Shown: positions 53,461 to 61,655 of the stretch, piece after piece
Layout: every line of letters begins with the position of its first letter
Numbering within the stretch: the stretch's first letter is position 1
Source: Streptomyces sp. FIT100
GTDB lineage: Bacteria; Actinomycetota; Actinomycetes; Streptomycetales; Streptomycetaceae
DNA length: 64,000 bases
Assembly (NCBI RefSeq): GCF_024584805.1
Contig: NZ_CP075715.1
Location: 2,158,001-2,222,000, forward strand
Direction of reading: 5' to 3'
Translations under genes and position numbers: made by a program
The notes under the pieces: generated by a model
Seen by the model: the letters and a program-made list of their open reading frames with translations, nothing else
Databases searched by the model: none
What the model was told of the DNA's origin: nothing

Positions 53461-54774
53461 TCACCGGGCCGCCCCCGCGGAGGCGCGCGCGGCGATCGAT
53501 TCGCGGTACAGGGCCGCCGTGCCCCGGGCCGCGCGGGCCCAGGTGAAGCGGGCCAGGACACGCTCACGGCCCGCCTCGCCGATGCGGCGGCGCAGGTCCG
53601 CGTCGGCCAGCAGCCGGCCGAGCGCGGCGGAGAGCGCGCCGGCGTCGCCCGGCGGCACCGCCAGGCAGCTCTCGCCGTCGGGGCCCGCGACCTCCGGGAT
53701 CGCCCCGCCCGTCGTGGCGACGAGCGGCGTCCCCGTCGCCATGGCCTCGGCGGCGGGCAGCGAGAAGCCCTCGTACAGCGACGGCACGCACGCCACCTGC
53801 GCGCTGCGCACGAGGTCCACGAGCTCCGCGTCGGAGATGCCCTTCACGAACCTGACGGCGCCTTCGAGCCCGTACCGTTCGATCATCCGCGCCACCGGAC
53901 CGTCCTCGGCGCGCTTGCCGACGACGACGAGGTGGGCCTCCGGGCGCTCCGCACGGAGTCCGGCGAGCGCCTCGACCAGGAAGACAAGGCCCTTGAGCGG
54001 GACATCGGCGCTGGACGTGGTGACGATCCGGCCGGGTACCTCGGCGACGGACGGGTCCGGCGAGAACAGGTCCGTGTCCGCACCGATGTGCACGACCCGC
54101 ACCCGCTCCGGCCTCACCCCGAGGTGCTCGACGATCTCCTGCTGCGAGGTCCCGGAGACGGTCAGCACGGACGGCAGCCGCTGCGCGACCCTCTTCTGCA
54201 TGCGCGTGAAGCCGTACCAGCGCCGCACCGACAGCCGGCGCCGCCAGTCGGGGGCCGCGTCGAGCTCCAGCTGCCGGTCGACGGTGATGGGGTGGTGGAT
54301 CGTGGTGACGAGCGGCGCGCCGAGGTCGGCGAGCAGCCCGTACCCGAGCGTCTGGTTGTCGTGGACGACGTCGAACTGCCCGCGCCGCCCGGTCAGATGC
54401 CGCCTCGCGCGCAGCGAGAAGGTCAGCGGCTCGGGAAAGCCGCCGGTCCACATCGCGGCGACCTCAAGGCGGTCGACCCAGTCCCGGTACTCGTCGCGCC
54501 CGGGGGTGCGGAAGGGGTCGGGCTGCCGGTACAGGTCCAGGCTGGGCAACTCGGTCAGCGGCACGCCCTCGTCCAGTACGGGGTACGGCTGCGCGCCGAT
54601 GACCTCGACGCTGTGCCCGAGCCGGGCGAGCTCGCGCGACAGGTGCCGTACGTAGACGCCCTGGCCCCCGCAGAACGGGTTCCCCTTGTACGTGAGGAGA
54701 GCGATGCGCAGCGGACGGTCACCGGCGTCGGCGGTCCCCGGACGGGGCCCGGCGGCTATGGCCTCAGCGGTCAC
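53461..54774 (-). CDS. Glycosyltransferase family 4
   Basis: 437 residues, GT-B fold. The N-domain begins LRIALLTYKGNPFCGGQGVY (nucleotide-sugar loop with GGQG) and VYVRHLSRELARLGHSVEVI. The C-domain has RIVTTSSADVPLKGLVFLVE, VVVGKRAEDGPVARMI and the donor-binding EGFSLPAAEAMATGTPLVAT motif (Ex7E). It transfers a sugar, with retention, to an unknown acceptor. The GTG at 54774 starts the frame. It is the promoter-proximal gene of the operon, and its start is 53 bp from the KstR-type box at 54828. Confidence 0.9.
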   Translation of the reverse strand: MTAEAIAAGPRPGTADAGDRPLRIALLTYKGNPFCGGQGVYVRHLSRELARLGHSVEVIGAQPYPVLDEGVPLTELPSLDLYRQPDPFRTPGRDEYRDWVDRLEVAAMWTGGFPEPLTFSLRARRHLTGRRGQFDVVHDNQTLGYGLLADLGAPLVTTIHHPITVDRQLELDAAPDWRRRLSVRRWYGFTRMQKRVAQRLPSVLTVSGTSQQEIVEHLGVRPERVRVVHIGADTDLFSPDPSVAEVPGRIVTTSSADVPLKGLVFLVEALAGLRAERPEAHLVVVGKRAEDGPVARMIERYGLEGAVRFVKGISDAELVDLVRSAQVACVPSLYEGFSLPAAEAMATGTPLVATTGGAIPEVAGPDGESCLAVPPGDAGALSAALGRLLADADLRRRIGEAGRERVLARFTWARAARGTAALYRESIAARASAGAAR

Positions 54775-54827
54775 TCACGGCCCCCTTCTCACTGCGCTTT
54801 CGCCGGAGCGTAACCGCTCGCGCTAAT

Positions 54828-54843
54828 CTAGAACAAGTTCCAG
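54828..54843. promoter_or_regulatory. KstR-type operator between the KstR-like gene and the glycosyltransferase operon
   Basis: CTAGAACAAGTTCCAG, a full match to TnnAACnnGTTnnA. Its position allows autoregulation of the TetR gene and possible control of the divergent glycosyltransferase operon. Confidence 0.78.
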
Positions 54844-54929
54844 ACTTGATCGTTCCTGATCGCTCGGAGAGCGTTCGTGAAGCGGTCAAGGAGCATCGAA
54901 TCTACCGGCAGGTAGCCGCGCCGTAAGGC

Positions 54930-55601
54930 GTGGATCAGGTGATTCGCGCCACGGAGGACACCCGAGAGATGACCGCGGAAGCCAGGCCGGCCGTTCCGGC
55001 GTCGCCGCCCCTGACGGAGCGCCAGGAGGCCCGCCGCCGACGCATCCTGCACGCGAGCGCGCAGCTCGCCAGCCGGGGCGGTTTCGACGCCGTGCAGATG
55101 CGCGAGGTCGCCGAGGCGGCGGAGGTCGCCCTCGGCACGCTCTACCGGTACTTCCCGTCGAAGATCCATCTGCTGGTCGCGACGATGCAGGACCAGCTCC
55201 AGCACCTCCACACGACCCTGCGCAAGCGCCCGCCGGCCGCCGACGGCGCGGCGGAGCGGGTCGCCGAGACGCTGATGCGGGCGTTCCGCGCGCTCCAGCG
55301 CGAGCCGCATCTCGCGGACGCGATGGTCAGGGCGCTGACCTTCGCGGACCGCAGCGTGAGCCCCGAGGTGGACACGGTCTCGCGGCAGACGACGGCGATC
55401 ATCCTGGACGCGATGGGTCTTGAGAACCCGACGCCGCAGCAGCTGTCCGCGGTGCGGGTCATCGAGCACACCTGGCACTCGGCGCTGATCACCTGGCTCT
55501 CCGGGCGTGCGTCGATCGCCCAGGTGAAGATCGACATCGAGACGGTGTGCCGGCTGATCGAGCTGACGGCCCCGGACCGGAAGACCGGTCCCGACCGGTA
55601 G
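54930..55601 (+). CDS. KstR-like TetR family transcriptional repressor
   Basis: 223 residues. The HTH reads RRRRILHASAQLASRGGFDA, VQMREVAEAAEVALGTLYRY then FPSKIHLLVATM. The ligand domain has REPHLADAMVRALTFADRSV and a WHSALITWLSGRASI end. Both halves closely resemble mycobacterial KstR, the repressor of cholesterol catabolism that responds to a sterol-CoA ester. Start choice is open: GTG 54930, GTG 54939 or ATG 54969, the last having GGAGG 11 bp upstream. The KstR-type box lies about 90 bp before the start, and three further boxes precede beta-oxidation operons in this window. Confidence 0.88.
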   Translation: MDQVIRATEDTREMTAEARPAVPASPPLTERQEARRRRILHASAQLASRGGFDAVQMREVAEAAEVALGTLYRYFPSKIHLLVATMQDQLQHLHTTLRKRPPAADGAAERVAETLMRAFRALQREPHLADAMVRALTFADRSVSPEVDTVSRQTTAIILDAMGLENPTPQQLSAVRVIEHTWHSALITWLSGRASIAQVKIDIETVCRLIELTAPDRKTGPDR

Positions 55602-55690
55602 ACCGGCCAGGGGCGGTTGACCGGCCAGGGGCGGTTGACCGGCCAGGGGCGGTTGACCGGTCAGAGGCGGTTGACCGGTCAGAGGCGGGA
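55601..55690. repeat. 18-bp tandem repeat, five copies, directly after the KstR-like gene
   Basis: Five units of GACCGGCCAGGGGCGGTT; the last two carry GGTCAGAGG in place of GGCCAGGGG. The first base of the array is the last base of the TAG stop codon. Confidence 0.9.
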
Positions 55691-55719
55691 CAGCCGCGGC
55701 CGGGACACCAGCCACGAGC

Positions 55720-55895
55720 GGGACACCGGCGCAGGGCGCTCGCCCGGGCCGGGACGGGACACCGGCGCAGGGACCTCGCCCGGGCCGGGACGGGACACCG
55801 GCACGGGGTCCTCGCCCAGCCCGGAACGAGAAACCGGCACGGAGCCCTCGCCCACCAGGACAAGAAACCAGCACGGGCCCCCCGCCCGGGCCCCG
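55720..55895. repeat. 36-bp imperfect tandem repeat, about five copies
   Basis: Units of 36 bp with core GGGACACCGGCGCAGGG and CTCGCCCGGGCCGG, decaying towards the right. The unit length is a multiple of three, but no frame has a supported start, so this looks like a non-coding minisatellite. It fills the gap between the KstR-like gene and the TPR-like gene. Confidence 0.8.
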
Positions 55896-55910
55896 GCGGA
55901 CGTCCGGCGC

Positions 55911-56795
55911 TCAGCCCACCGGCTGAAGCCCACTCCAGCTCCGCCCGATCGCCACGGCCCCGGCCCAGGCGTCGAGCAGTTGCCTGGCCTCGGCCTCCGG
56001 CGCGGCGAGCGCCAGCTGCTGGGCGCCCGCGTGCAGCGAACGCGTCTGCTCGTGGCTGCCCTCGCTGCAACAGGCGCAGAGCGTGCGCACACCGCTCGCC
56101 GGCTCGGCCCCGAAGTCCCGTCCGGCGAAGAGCGAGATGAGCTCCTCCAGGTCGGCGGCGCGTTCCACGTTCACCGTCACGTTCAGCGTGGGCAGCCGCG
56201 AGTCCTCGAAGAGCATCAGCTCGTCGAAGACGTAGTACGTCTCCCCCTCGACGACCCGCTCGCCCTTCGGCTCGCCGTCGTGCACCACGATCTCGCCGAA
56301 CCGCCGCCCCGTCGTGACCGGCACGTTCACCACGCGCGCCCGGGTGGGGCACAGCCGCCGCGCCCACACGACCTCCCGCTCGCCGTCCGTGTCCAGCCGT
56401 ACGCAGGCCATGCCGCCGAAGTCGGTGATCTCGCCCTCGCCGTCGGGCACGGCGAAGCCGAAGCCGCGCCAGGCGTCGCGCGCCACCTCCCACTCGCGCA
56501 GGATCGTCGCCGCGATGCCGAGGTTCCAGAAGGCCGGGTCGCTCTCGCCGCGCGGCGACCGTGCCGCGGCCTCGCGACCGAGTTCGTACGCCTTGGGCCA
56601 GTCGCGCAGGAACTTGTACGCGAGGGCCGCGTCGTACCACCACACCTCGCTGCGGCGCTCGTCCGGGTAGTGGGCGAGCACCTGCTCGTACAGCTCCGCG
56701 CACTCCTGCCACTCCCCGGCGTCGAACGCGTCCTGCGCACGCCCCAGCAGCCGCTTGGCCTCGGACTTCTCCACCGCTCTACCCACCCTGGTCAC
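55911..56795 (-). CDS. TPR-containing protein with C-terminal DUF
   Basis: 294 residues. Two TPR-like helix pairs occupy the first 110 residues (AQDAFDAGEWQECAELYEQV, VWWYDAALAYKFLRDWPKAY, FWNLGIAATILREWEVARDA). The remainder is beta-rich (CVRLDTDGEREVVWARRLCP, VVHDGEPKGERVVEGETYYV) and contains RTLCACCSEGSHEQTR, a possible metal or redox cysteine cluster. The function is unknown. GTG 56795 is the first start; GTG 56774 (VEKSEAKRL) is equally possible. It lies 20 bp downstream of the ferredoxin gene and may belong to that operon. Confidence 0.72.
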   Translation of the reverse strand: MTRVGRAVEKSEAKRLLGRAQDAFDAGEWQECAELYEQVLAHYPDERRSEVWWYDAALAYKFLRDWPKAYELGREAAARSPRGESDPAFWNLGIAATILREWEVARDAWRGFGFAVPDGEGEITDFGGMACVRLDTDGEREVVWARRLCPTRARVVNVPVTTGRRFGEIVVHDGEPKGERVVEGETYYVFDELMLFEDSRLPTLNVTVNVERAADLEELISLFAGRDFGAEPASGVRTLCACCSEGSHEQTRSLHAGAQQLALAAPEAEARQLLDAWAGAVAIGRSWSGLQPVG

Positions 56796-56815
56796 CGTCA
56801 GCCGACCGCAGGAGG

Positions 56816-57049
56816 CTACTCCTCGGGCGGGAACACGGCCTCACCGGAGTCCGGCAGCGTGATCTGGATCGCCTCCACCGGGCAGCCCTCCGCCGCGGCG
56901 AGGATCAGCTCGTTCGCGTCGGTGTCGGCGGCCTGGGGGTGCGACTGGCGGGCGGAGTCCAGCTTGAAGCCGTCCGGAGCGTGGTTCACGCACATGCCCG
57001 AGCCGATGCAGACGCCCCGGTCGACCTCGATGTGCCAGCGGTCACCCAT
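56816..57049 (-). CDS. [3Fe-4S]-type small ferredoxin
   Basis: 77 residues. Cysteines fit the 3Fe-4S pattern of P450-partner ferredoxins: VDRGVCIGSGMCVNHAPDGF (two ligands) and AAAEGCPVEAIQITLPDS (third). In actinobacteria such ferredoxins donate electrons to cytochromes P450; no intact P450 gene is near, the only P450 sequence in the window being the pseudogene at 7155. Its ATG overlaps the stop of the aldehyde dehydrogenase (TGATG), so the two are co-translated. It probably belongs to the KstR-type regulon. Confidence 0.92.
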   Translation of the reverse strand: MGDRWHIEVDRGVCIGSGMCVNHAPDGFKLDSARQSHPQAADTDANELILAAAEGCPVEAIQITLPDSGEAVFPPEE

Positions 57050-58512
57050 CAGTTCTCGCTCCCGTAGCCGGCGGGCAAATGGATCATTTTGTGCTCAAGG
57101 TACGCGCCGAAGCCCTCGGGACCGAACTCCCGCCCCAGTCCGGAGTTCTTGTATCCACCGAATGGCCCGAGCATGTCGAGGCTGAAGGTGTTGACGTTGT
57201 ACGTGCCCGTCCTGACCCGCCGCGCGAAATCGAGGCCGTGCTCGGCGTCGGCCGTCCACACGCTGCCGCTCAGCCCGTACTCGGAGTCGTTGGCGATCTT
57301 CGCCGCCTCGCTCTCGTCGCCGTACGGCAGCAGGCAGATGACCGGCCCGAAGATCTCCTCGCGGGCGATCCGCATCGCGTTGTCGACTCCGCCGAAGAGC
57401 GTCGGCTCGACGTACCAGCCGCGTTCCAGGCCCGCCGGGCGGCCGCCGCCGGTGAGGATCTTGGCGCCTTCCTCCTGGCCGATCCGGATGTAGTCGAGGT
57501 TGCGCTGCTGCTGGCGCTTGGCGACCAGCGGGCCGACCTGGGTGGCCGGGTCCAGCGGATCACCGACGACCAGCGCGCCGGCGGCGGCGGCGAAGGCGTC
57601 GGCGATCTCGTCGTAGCGGGAGCGCGGGACGAGGATGCGGGTCTGGGCGACGCACGCCTGGCCGTTGTTCATCCAGGCCGCGGGGACGATCCCCTGCACC
57701 GCCGCCTCCAGATCGGCGTCCGGCAGGATCACGGCCGCCGACTTGCCGCCGAGCTCCAGCGTGACGCGCGTGAGGTTGCGCGCGGCGACCTCCATCACGC
57801 GCCTGCCCGCGGCGACCGAGCCCGTGAACGACACCTTGTCGACGCCCGGGTGCCCGACCAGGTACTCGCTGACCTCGCGGTCGGCGGGCAGGATCGACAG
57901 CACCCCCTCCGGCAGCCCGGCCTCCTTCGCGATGTCGGCGAGGATGTACGCGTCGAGCGGGGACTCCGGGGACGGCTTGAGCACGGCCGTGCACCCGGCG
58001 AGCAGCGCGGGCGCGAGCTTCGAGGCGGCGGTGAACTGCGGAACGTTCCACGGCACGACGGCCGCGACGACCCCGACGGGCTCGCGGCGTACGAGGAGCG
58101 GCCCGAGGACTCCGTCCCGCCGCTCCTCGTACGCAAAGCCGCGGGCGACGGTGATCGCCGCGTCCCACACCATCATCGCGCCCAGCGCCTGGGCGAGGAC
58201 GCTCCACGAGTACGGGGACCCGTTCTGCGAACTGATCGAGCGGGCGATCTCCTCGTGCCGCACGGCGATCGCGTCCTTGATCCTGCCGACGACCTCGATC
58301 CGCTCCTCGAGCCCCATCCGCGGCCAGGGCCCGTCGTCGAACGCACCCCGCGCCGCCGCGACCGCCCGGTCGACATCGGCCCGGCTCGCGTGCGGGACGC
58401 GTCCGATGACCTGCTCGGTGTGGGGCGAGACCACCTCGATCGTGTCCGAGCCGAGCGGTTCGACCAGCTCGCCTCCGATGAACAGTTCTCCGTGCTCGAC
58501 CAGCTCGGTCAT
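57049..58512 (-). CDS. NAD(P)-dependent aldehyde dehydrogenase
   Basis: 487 residues, a complete ALDH. Key parts: VVAAVVPWNVPQFTAASKLA (cofactor), VSFTGSVAAGRRVMEVAA, the general base Glu in VTLELGGKSAAVILPDADLE and the nucleophile Cys in AWMNNGQACVAQTRILV, then EEIFGPVICLLPYGDE. It oxidises an aldehyde to the acid; KstR-type control suggests an aldehyde from sterol or lipid breakdown. GGGAGGCGGACGTC precedes the ATG at 58512; a longer frame upstream lacks such a site. It is the first gene of the ALDH-ferredoxin unit. Confidence 0.93.
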   Translation of the reverse strand: MTELVEHGELFIGGELVEPLGSDTIEVVSPHTEQVIGRVPHASRADVDRAVAAARGAFDDGPWPRMGLEERIEVVGRIKDAIAVRHEEIARSISSQNGSPYSWSVLAQALGAMMVWDAAITVARGFAYEERRDGVLGPLLVRREPVGVVAAVVPWNVPQFTAASKLAPALLAGCTAVLKPSPESPLDAYILADIAKEAGLPEGVLSILPADREVSEYLVGHPGVDKVSFTGSVAAGRRVMEVAARNLTRVTLELGGKSAAVILPDADLEAAVQGIVPAAWMNNGQACVAQTRILVPRSRYDEIADAFAAAAGALVVGDPLDPATQVGPLVAKRQQQRNLDYIRIGQEEGAKILTGGGRPAGLERGWYVEPTLFGGVDNAMRIAREEIFGPVICLLPYGDESEAAKIANDSEYGLSGSVWTADAEHGLDFARRVRTGTYNVNTFSLDMLGPFGGYKNSGLGREFGPEGFGAYLEHKMIHLPAGYGSEN

Positions 58513-58620
58513 GACGTCCGCCTCCCGCACACCGTGCGACACCGGGGATCCATCGGGATCACCCTCGGGGATCTCTCATCGGGCTCTATCGGGGGTCTAT
58601 CGGGATCTGTCGAGGATCTT

Positions 58621-58653
58621 CTGACGCTGTTTCAGAACTGATACCAGTTCTAG
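58621..58653. promoter_or_regulatory. KstR-type box with adjacent CTGAC palindrome upstream of the ALDH operon
   Basis: CTGATACCAGTTCTAG (58638-58653) read on the minus strand is CTAGAACTGGTATCAG, two mismatches from the other three KstR-type boxes. CTGACGCTGTTTCAG (58621-58635) lies 2 bp away and matches CTGAC-n5-GTCAG with one mismatch. The pair sits about 110-140 bp upstream of the ALDH start. Confidence 0.65.
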
Positions 58654-58682
58654 TTGAACTAAGCCAGAGCACGGACCGAAAC

Positions 58683-58717
58683 GGCCCCCACCAGCGGTTT
58701 TTGCGCTGGTGGGGGCC
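58683..58717. terminator. Perfect 14-bp hairpin with T-rich loop in the divergent spacer
   Basis: GGCCCCCACCAGCG and its exact complement CGCTGGTGGGGGCC flank a GTTTTTG loop. It lies upstream of both divergent genes (ALDH and the small membrane protein), so it ends no known transcript. It could be an attenuator in the leader of the 58804 gene or a transcription insulator. Confidence 0.55.
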
Positions 58718-58803
58718 CACTCATACGCCCGGTGAACCGCCCGCACCCTGTCGACGTCTTCTCCCGCGACCGCCACCCCCCACACAGCACAGGAGAACGG
58801 ACC

Positions 58804-59112
58804 ATGACCGACAAGGACGTTGAGCGAACAGAGGAGCAGAGCTACGCCCCGGAGCCCTGGTGGGCGGGGCTCGGGACGCGCGGTGGTGTGACGCTGATCG
58901 TCCTCGGGGGGCTCGCGGCAGCGTGGGTCTTCCTCGCTCCCGCCGCGGGTCTCGACTGGCTGCCCGGCACCCCGGGGGAGCCGGCGACCGGCTACCACGG
59001 GGCGGCCAAGGTCATCGCCATCGGCCTGGTGGTCGTGGGTACCGCCGCGCTGGGCCGCCGTCGCACGCGGACCGCGGCCGCCGAGGAGACGACTCAGCCG
59101 GAGCGCGACTGA
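58804..59112 (+). CDS. Small membrane protein of unknown function
   Basis: 102 residues. A polar N-terminus (MTDKDVERTEEQSYAPEPWW) is followed by two transmembrane helices (GVTLIVLGGLAAAWVFLAPA and VIAIGLVVVGTAALG), with an extracellular-type loop between them containing LDWLPGTPGEPATGYHG. The tail is basic (RRRTRTAAAEE). No domain is recognised. ACAGGAGAACGGACC precedes the ATG at 58804, a good ribosome site. It is a single gene behind the hairpin at 58683. Confidence 0.75.
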   Translation: MTDKDVERTEEQSYAPEPWWAGLGTRGGVTLIVLGGLAAAWVFLAPAAGLDWLPGTPGEPATGYHGAAKVIAIGLVVVGTAALGRRRTRTAAAEETTQPERD

Positions 59113-59253
59113 CACCGCCGGGCGCGGGATCCGGTCGAGCCCTCGGAACGCGGCATGTTGAGCATCCGCGCGAGCGCTTCTGAGTACGCGCACTCAGGGC
59201 TCGGCCGCGATCGGCGGTGAGAGTGGGGGCACACCGAACGACTGGAGACGATC

Positions 59254-59598
59254 GTGCCCACGCCCCACGGCATCAGCCGACCCGCCACCGCCTCCCGGCC
59301 CGGCAGGCTCCGGGCCGCCGCCCTCGCAAGCGCGGTCGCCGTCGCGGTCGTCGCACTCACCGGATGCGCCGGCCTCGAATACCGGGAGGACATCTGCAGC
59401 AGCGGCGAGTACCCCGTCATGGCGGTGGGCGACACCGGTTCGGCGTGCGTCTCGGACGGCGAAGAGCTGCCGGCGGGATACACGCGATACCCGGAGGGCA
59501 AGGTGCCGCAGCAGGTCGACGACAAGTGGGACGTGTACTGGCGCACCCACACGCTCGACAAGGACGGCAACATCATCGACGCGCCGGCCGCCGGCTGA
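59254..59598 (+). CDS. Small lipoprotein of unknown function
   Basis: 114 residues from the GTG at 59254 (CTGGAGACG upstream). The signal peptide has a basic start (RPATASRPGRLR), an Ala/Val core and the lipobox LTGC (VAVVALTGCAG). The mature part is about 75 residues, with two cysteines in REDICSSGEYPVMAVGDTGS and SACVSDGEELPAGYTRYPEG, followed by WDVYWRTHTLDKDGNI. This resembles the streptomycete family often labelled 'SCO0607 family lipoprotein'. Function is unknown; it is probably exposed on the outer face of the membrane. Confidence 0.8.
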   Translation: MPTPHGISRPATASRPGRLRAAALASAVAVAVVALTGCAGLEYREDICSSGEYPVMAVGDTGSACVSDGEELPAGYTRYPEGKVPQQVDDKWDVYWRTHTLDKDGNIIDAPAAG

Positions 59599-59745
59599 GC
59601 CGACGGCCCGCGCCGCGGACGGCGCCCCGCCGAGCGGCGCCGGGGAACCTGCCGGCTCCCCGCCCGCCGGCAGGCGGGGTTTTCCCCGGAGTTCGCCGCT
59701 GGAAGCCGTTTCGCGCCCCACTTCCCTCCCACCGGCTCGGGCACG

Positions 59746-60171
59746 TCATCCCGGACCGAACCGCCTGCTCCTCAGGGGACCGGGGCAGTCGGTGATGACG
59801 TAACTGACCGAGGGGCAGGGGACGATGTCCTTGCCGCGGCCGTCCACGAGCAGGCGCCAGGTGATGCGGTCCGGAATGCCCCTGCAACGGCTGGGATGCC
59901 ATCCCTGCGCCCGCTGAAAGGCCGCGCAGGCCCGCAGGTCGTGCAAGGACCAGCCGTCCGGTGCCGCATCGTCGTAATAGCGTGCGGCCCCCCGGGCAAC
60001 GAGCATGGCACGCAGACACTCGGCATAAGCGTTGCGTGCGCCGGCCCTGAAGAAACGCCCACCGGGGTAGGCGGTGACGTCCCCCCGGCGGCGCTCAGCA
60101 CGGTATCGACGCCCGCCACTGAGTGCCGAGTTGCTCCAGTGGTCGGCGTATCCACGGGCAAGAAGAAACAT
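59746..60171 (-). CDS. Small protein with a peptidoglycan-binding-like segment
   Basis: 141 residues from the ATG at 60171, with AAGGAAAA upstream. The C-terminal half, ACAAFQRAQGWHPSRCRGIP then DRITWRLLVDGRG, follows the pattern of peptidoglycan-binding domains ('VxAFQRAQGWxxxxADGIPGxxTWxxL'). There is no signal peptide, which is unusual for such a domain. The N-terminal half (YADHWSNSALSGGRRYRAER) is basic and has no known match. The gene lies 26 bp downstream of the SPOR-like small gene, so both are probably one transcript. The function is unknown. Confidence 0.6.
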   Translation of the reverse strand: MFLLARGYADHWSNSALSGGRRYRAERRRGDVTAYPGGRFFRAGARNAYAECLRAMLVARGAARYYDDAAPDGWSLHDLRACAAFQRAQGWHPSRCRGIPDRITWRLLVDGRGKDIVPCPSVSYVITDCPGPLRSRRFGPG

Positions 60172-60197
60172 CTGCGCGGTTTTCCTTTCTCTCCACC

Positions 60198-60455
60198 TCA
60201 GGACAGGCGGCTGCCCACATACATCACCCACACCTCGTCCTGCCGCCGGGTGGCGTCCCACATGCCGTCGGCGAAGGCCGGATAGCCTCCCGCCTTGATA
60301 CGGGCCACGACCCGGTTGGCCAGATTCCGTGGATAACTGCCGAACAACACGTAGGTTCCCGGCATCGCCCGTGCCTTCCGGGCACTTTCAGCAGCACGCA
60401 GTCGCATGACGGGGGCGTCGATTCGAGGAACGGGAGGGCGCGGCGTGCGAGGCAT
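60198..60455 (-). CDS. Small protein with a possible SPOR-like segment
   Basis: 85 residues from the ATG at 60455, with CAGGAG upstream. The C-terminal 52 residues (TYVLFGSYPRNLANRVVARI, KAGGYPAFADG, DEVWVMYVGSRLS) follow the beta-alpha-beta pattern of SPOR domains, which bind denuded glycan ('VQVGSFxxxxNAxxLxxxLxxxGY'). The match is partial, and there is no membrane anchor or signal peptide. It pairs with the downstream gene for a peptidoglycan-binding-like protein. Confidence 0.5.
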   Translation of the reverse strand: MPRTPRPPVPRIDAPVMRLRAAESARKARAMPGTYVLFGSYPRNLANRVVARIKAGGYPAFADGMWDATRRQDEVWVMYVGSRLS

Positions 60456-61304
60456 CGAGGGGCTCCTGGGGAGGACGTCAGATATGTCAGGCGCGGAGGG
60501 TATGCGCCAGGCGCTCTCCGAGCGGGCCCGACGCCGGCCCCGGGCACACAGCGAGACGAACGCATGGGACACACGCACCGGAACGGCCGGCTTCCACTGG
60601 GGCCGGCCTCCGAGGCGCAGTAATCCGGTGATGGGTTCTTTGTCGCGGAGCCGCATGACTCTCCCTCGACTGGGCACGCGCTGCACGGCCGTGCGCACAC
60701 GAGAAGATCAACATGGTTATCGCGGTCGACGCAACGAGCTGTCCGCGCCCCCATGTGTTCCGGTTATGGCGCTCCACCGCCTTCCCCCATCAGCGGCCCA
60801 TCAGAACTCGGCACCGGCCCTGGCTCCCCCACGCCGAGGTCTCCACAGGTGTTATGGCGACAGCCTCCGCTGACGGAGGGAGTCCACAACGAGGCCGCTG
60901 AAGCGCCGGTTATCACCACGTGGCGGCTTCGTAATGGCGTACGGCGCCGTCACACCGTGCCGCAGAATGCGCCATGCCGCCTCGCGATTCGTCTTATTCG
61001 CCTTGCTCGGCTTGTTCGCCTCATTCACCTCGTTCACCTCGTTCGTCTTGCCCGCCTTGCCTGACCTGCCGCTCCGGTCGCACTCTCCTCACGAGATGAG
61101 TCGTTGTCATAAGTGGTGCACGTGAGGAAAGTTGGACTGGTGCGGCAATGAGGACGGCACCGCGTCGGTGAACACGACGGTGCGGATGGCGGTGGGGCTC
61201 ACTCACCCGATCGGCTCGCTGGATCTGACGGGGCGAGCGTTCCGCCACAACGCTGAGAGACAGCAGGCGGAACGGCCGCCTGTTCCGAAAGGAGACGATC
61301 CATC

Positions 61305-61433
61305 GTGCGTATCGCACTCCGACGCCGGCACGATCGGTGTCTGCCCACACGCGTCAGGTGCTCAAGGCTTCGCCGCCGCACCCGCCGTCGCTTCCGTTCC
61401 TCCACCCGGCGGGCGCTAGTGGCCCACCGTTGA
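61305..61433 (+). CDS. Possible short arginine-rich peptide
   Basis: 42 residues from a GTG at 61305 with AAAGGAGACGATCCATC upstream, a good ribosome site. The product is extremely basic (VRIALRRRHDRCLPTRV; LRRRTRRRFRSSTRRALV). No family is recognised. The frame closes with TGA just before a hairpin terminator. High arginine content is common in random GC-rich frames, so support rests on the ribosome site and the terminator. Confidence 0.25.
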   Translation: MRIALRRRHDRCLPTRVRCSRLRRRTRRRFRSSTRRALVAHR

Positions 61434-61438
61434 ACGAA

Positions 61439-61491
61439 AGCCCCCGGGTTGCCAGGCGCGGCAGCGCCCTCTCTCGCTCCTCAGCCCGGGG
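61439..61491. terminator. Hairpin with GC-rich 12-bp stem
   Basis: GCCCCCGGGTTG (61440-61451) pairs with CAGCCCGGGGGC (61480-61491), including one G-U pair, around a 28-nt loop, and TGCTTCTTC follows. It may end transcription of the short frame before it or insulate the MBL gene. Confidence 0.45.
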
Positions 61492-61655
61492 GCTGCTTCT
61501 TCGACGGCACGACCGGAGCCGCGGTGAGCAGGGCACGGCGTGCTGGGGCACGGAAGAGCCTTCCGACCTTCTGACGCCCCATCAGTTCTCGTTATAGTGG
61601 GCGGTGCCCGTGCCGATGCCCGGCCCGCCCACGGGGACAGGGGAGACGAGGACGT

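Larger units (their letters stand above)
60456..61655. other. Gene-poor region of about 1.2 kb
   Basis: No gene with a recognised domain is present. Features seen are a 9-bp satellite-like run of TTCxCCTCG/TTG units at about 60985-61058 (more AT-rich than its surroundings), one short Arg-rich open frame with a strong ribosome site (61305-61433) and a hairpin at 61439-61491. Other open frames lack ribosome sites and third-position GC bias. Confidence 0.55.

Noticed and set aside
56816..57049. Ferredoxin as partner of an adjacent P450
   Set aside because: No P450 gene is adjacent; the only P450 sequence in the window is the distant pseudogene.
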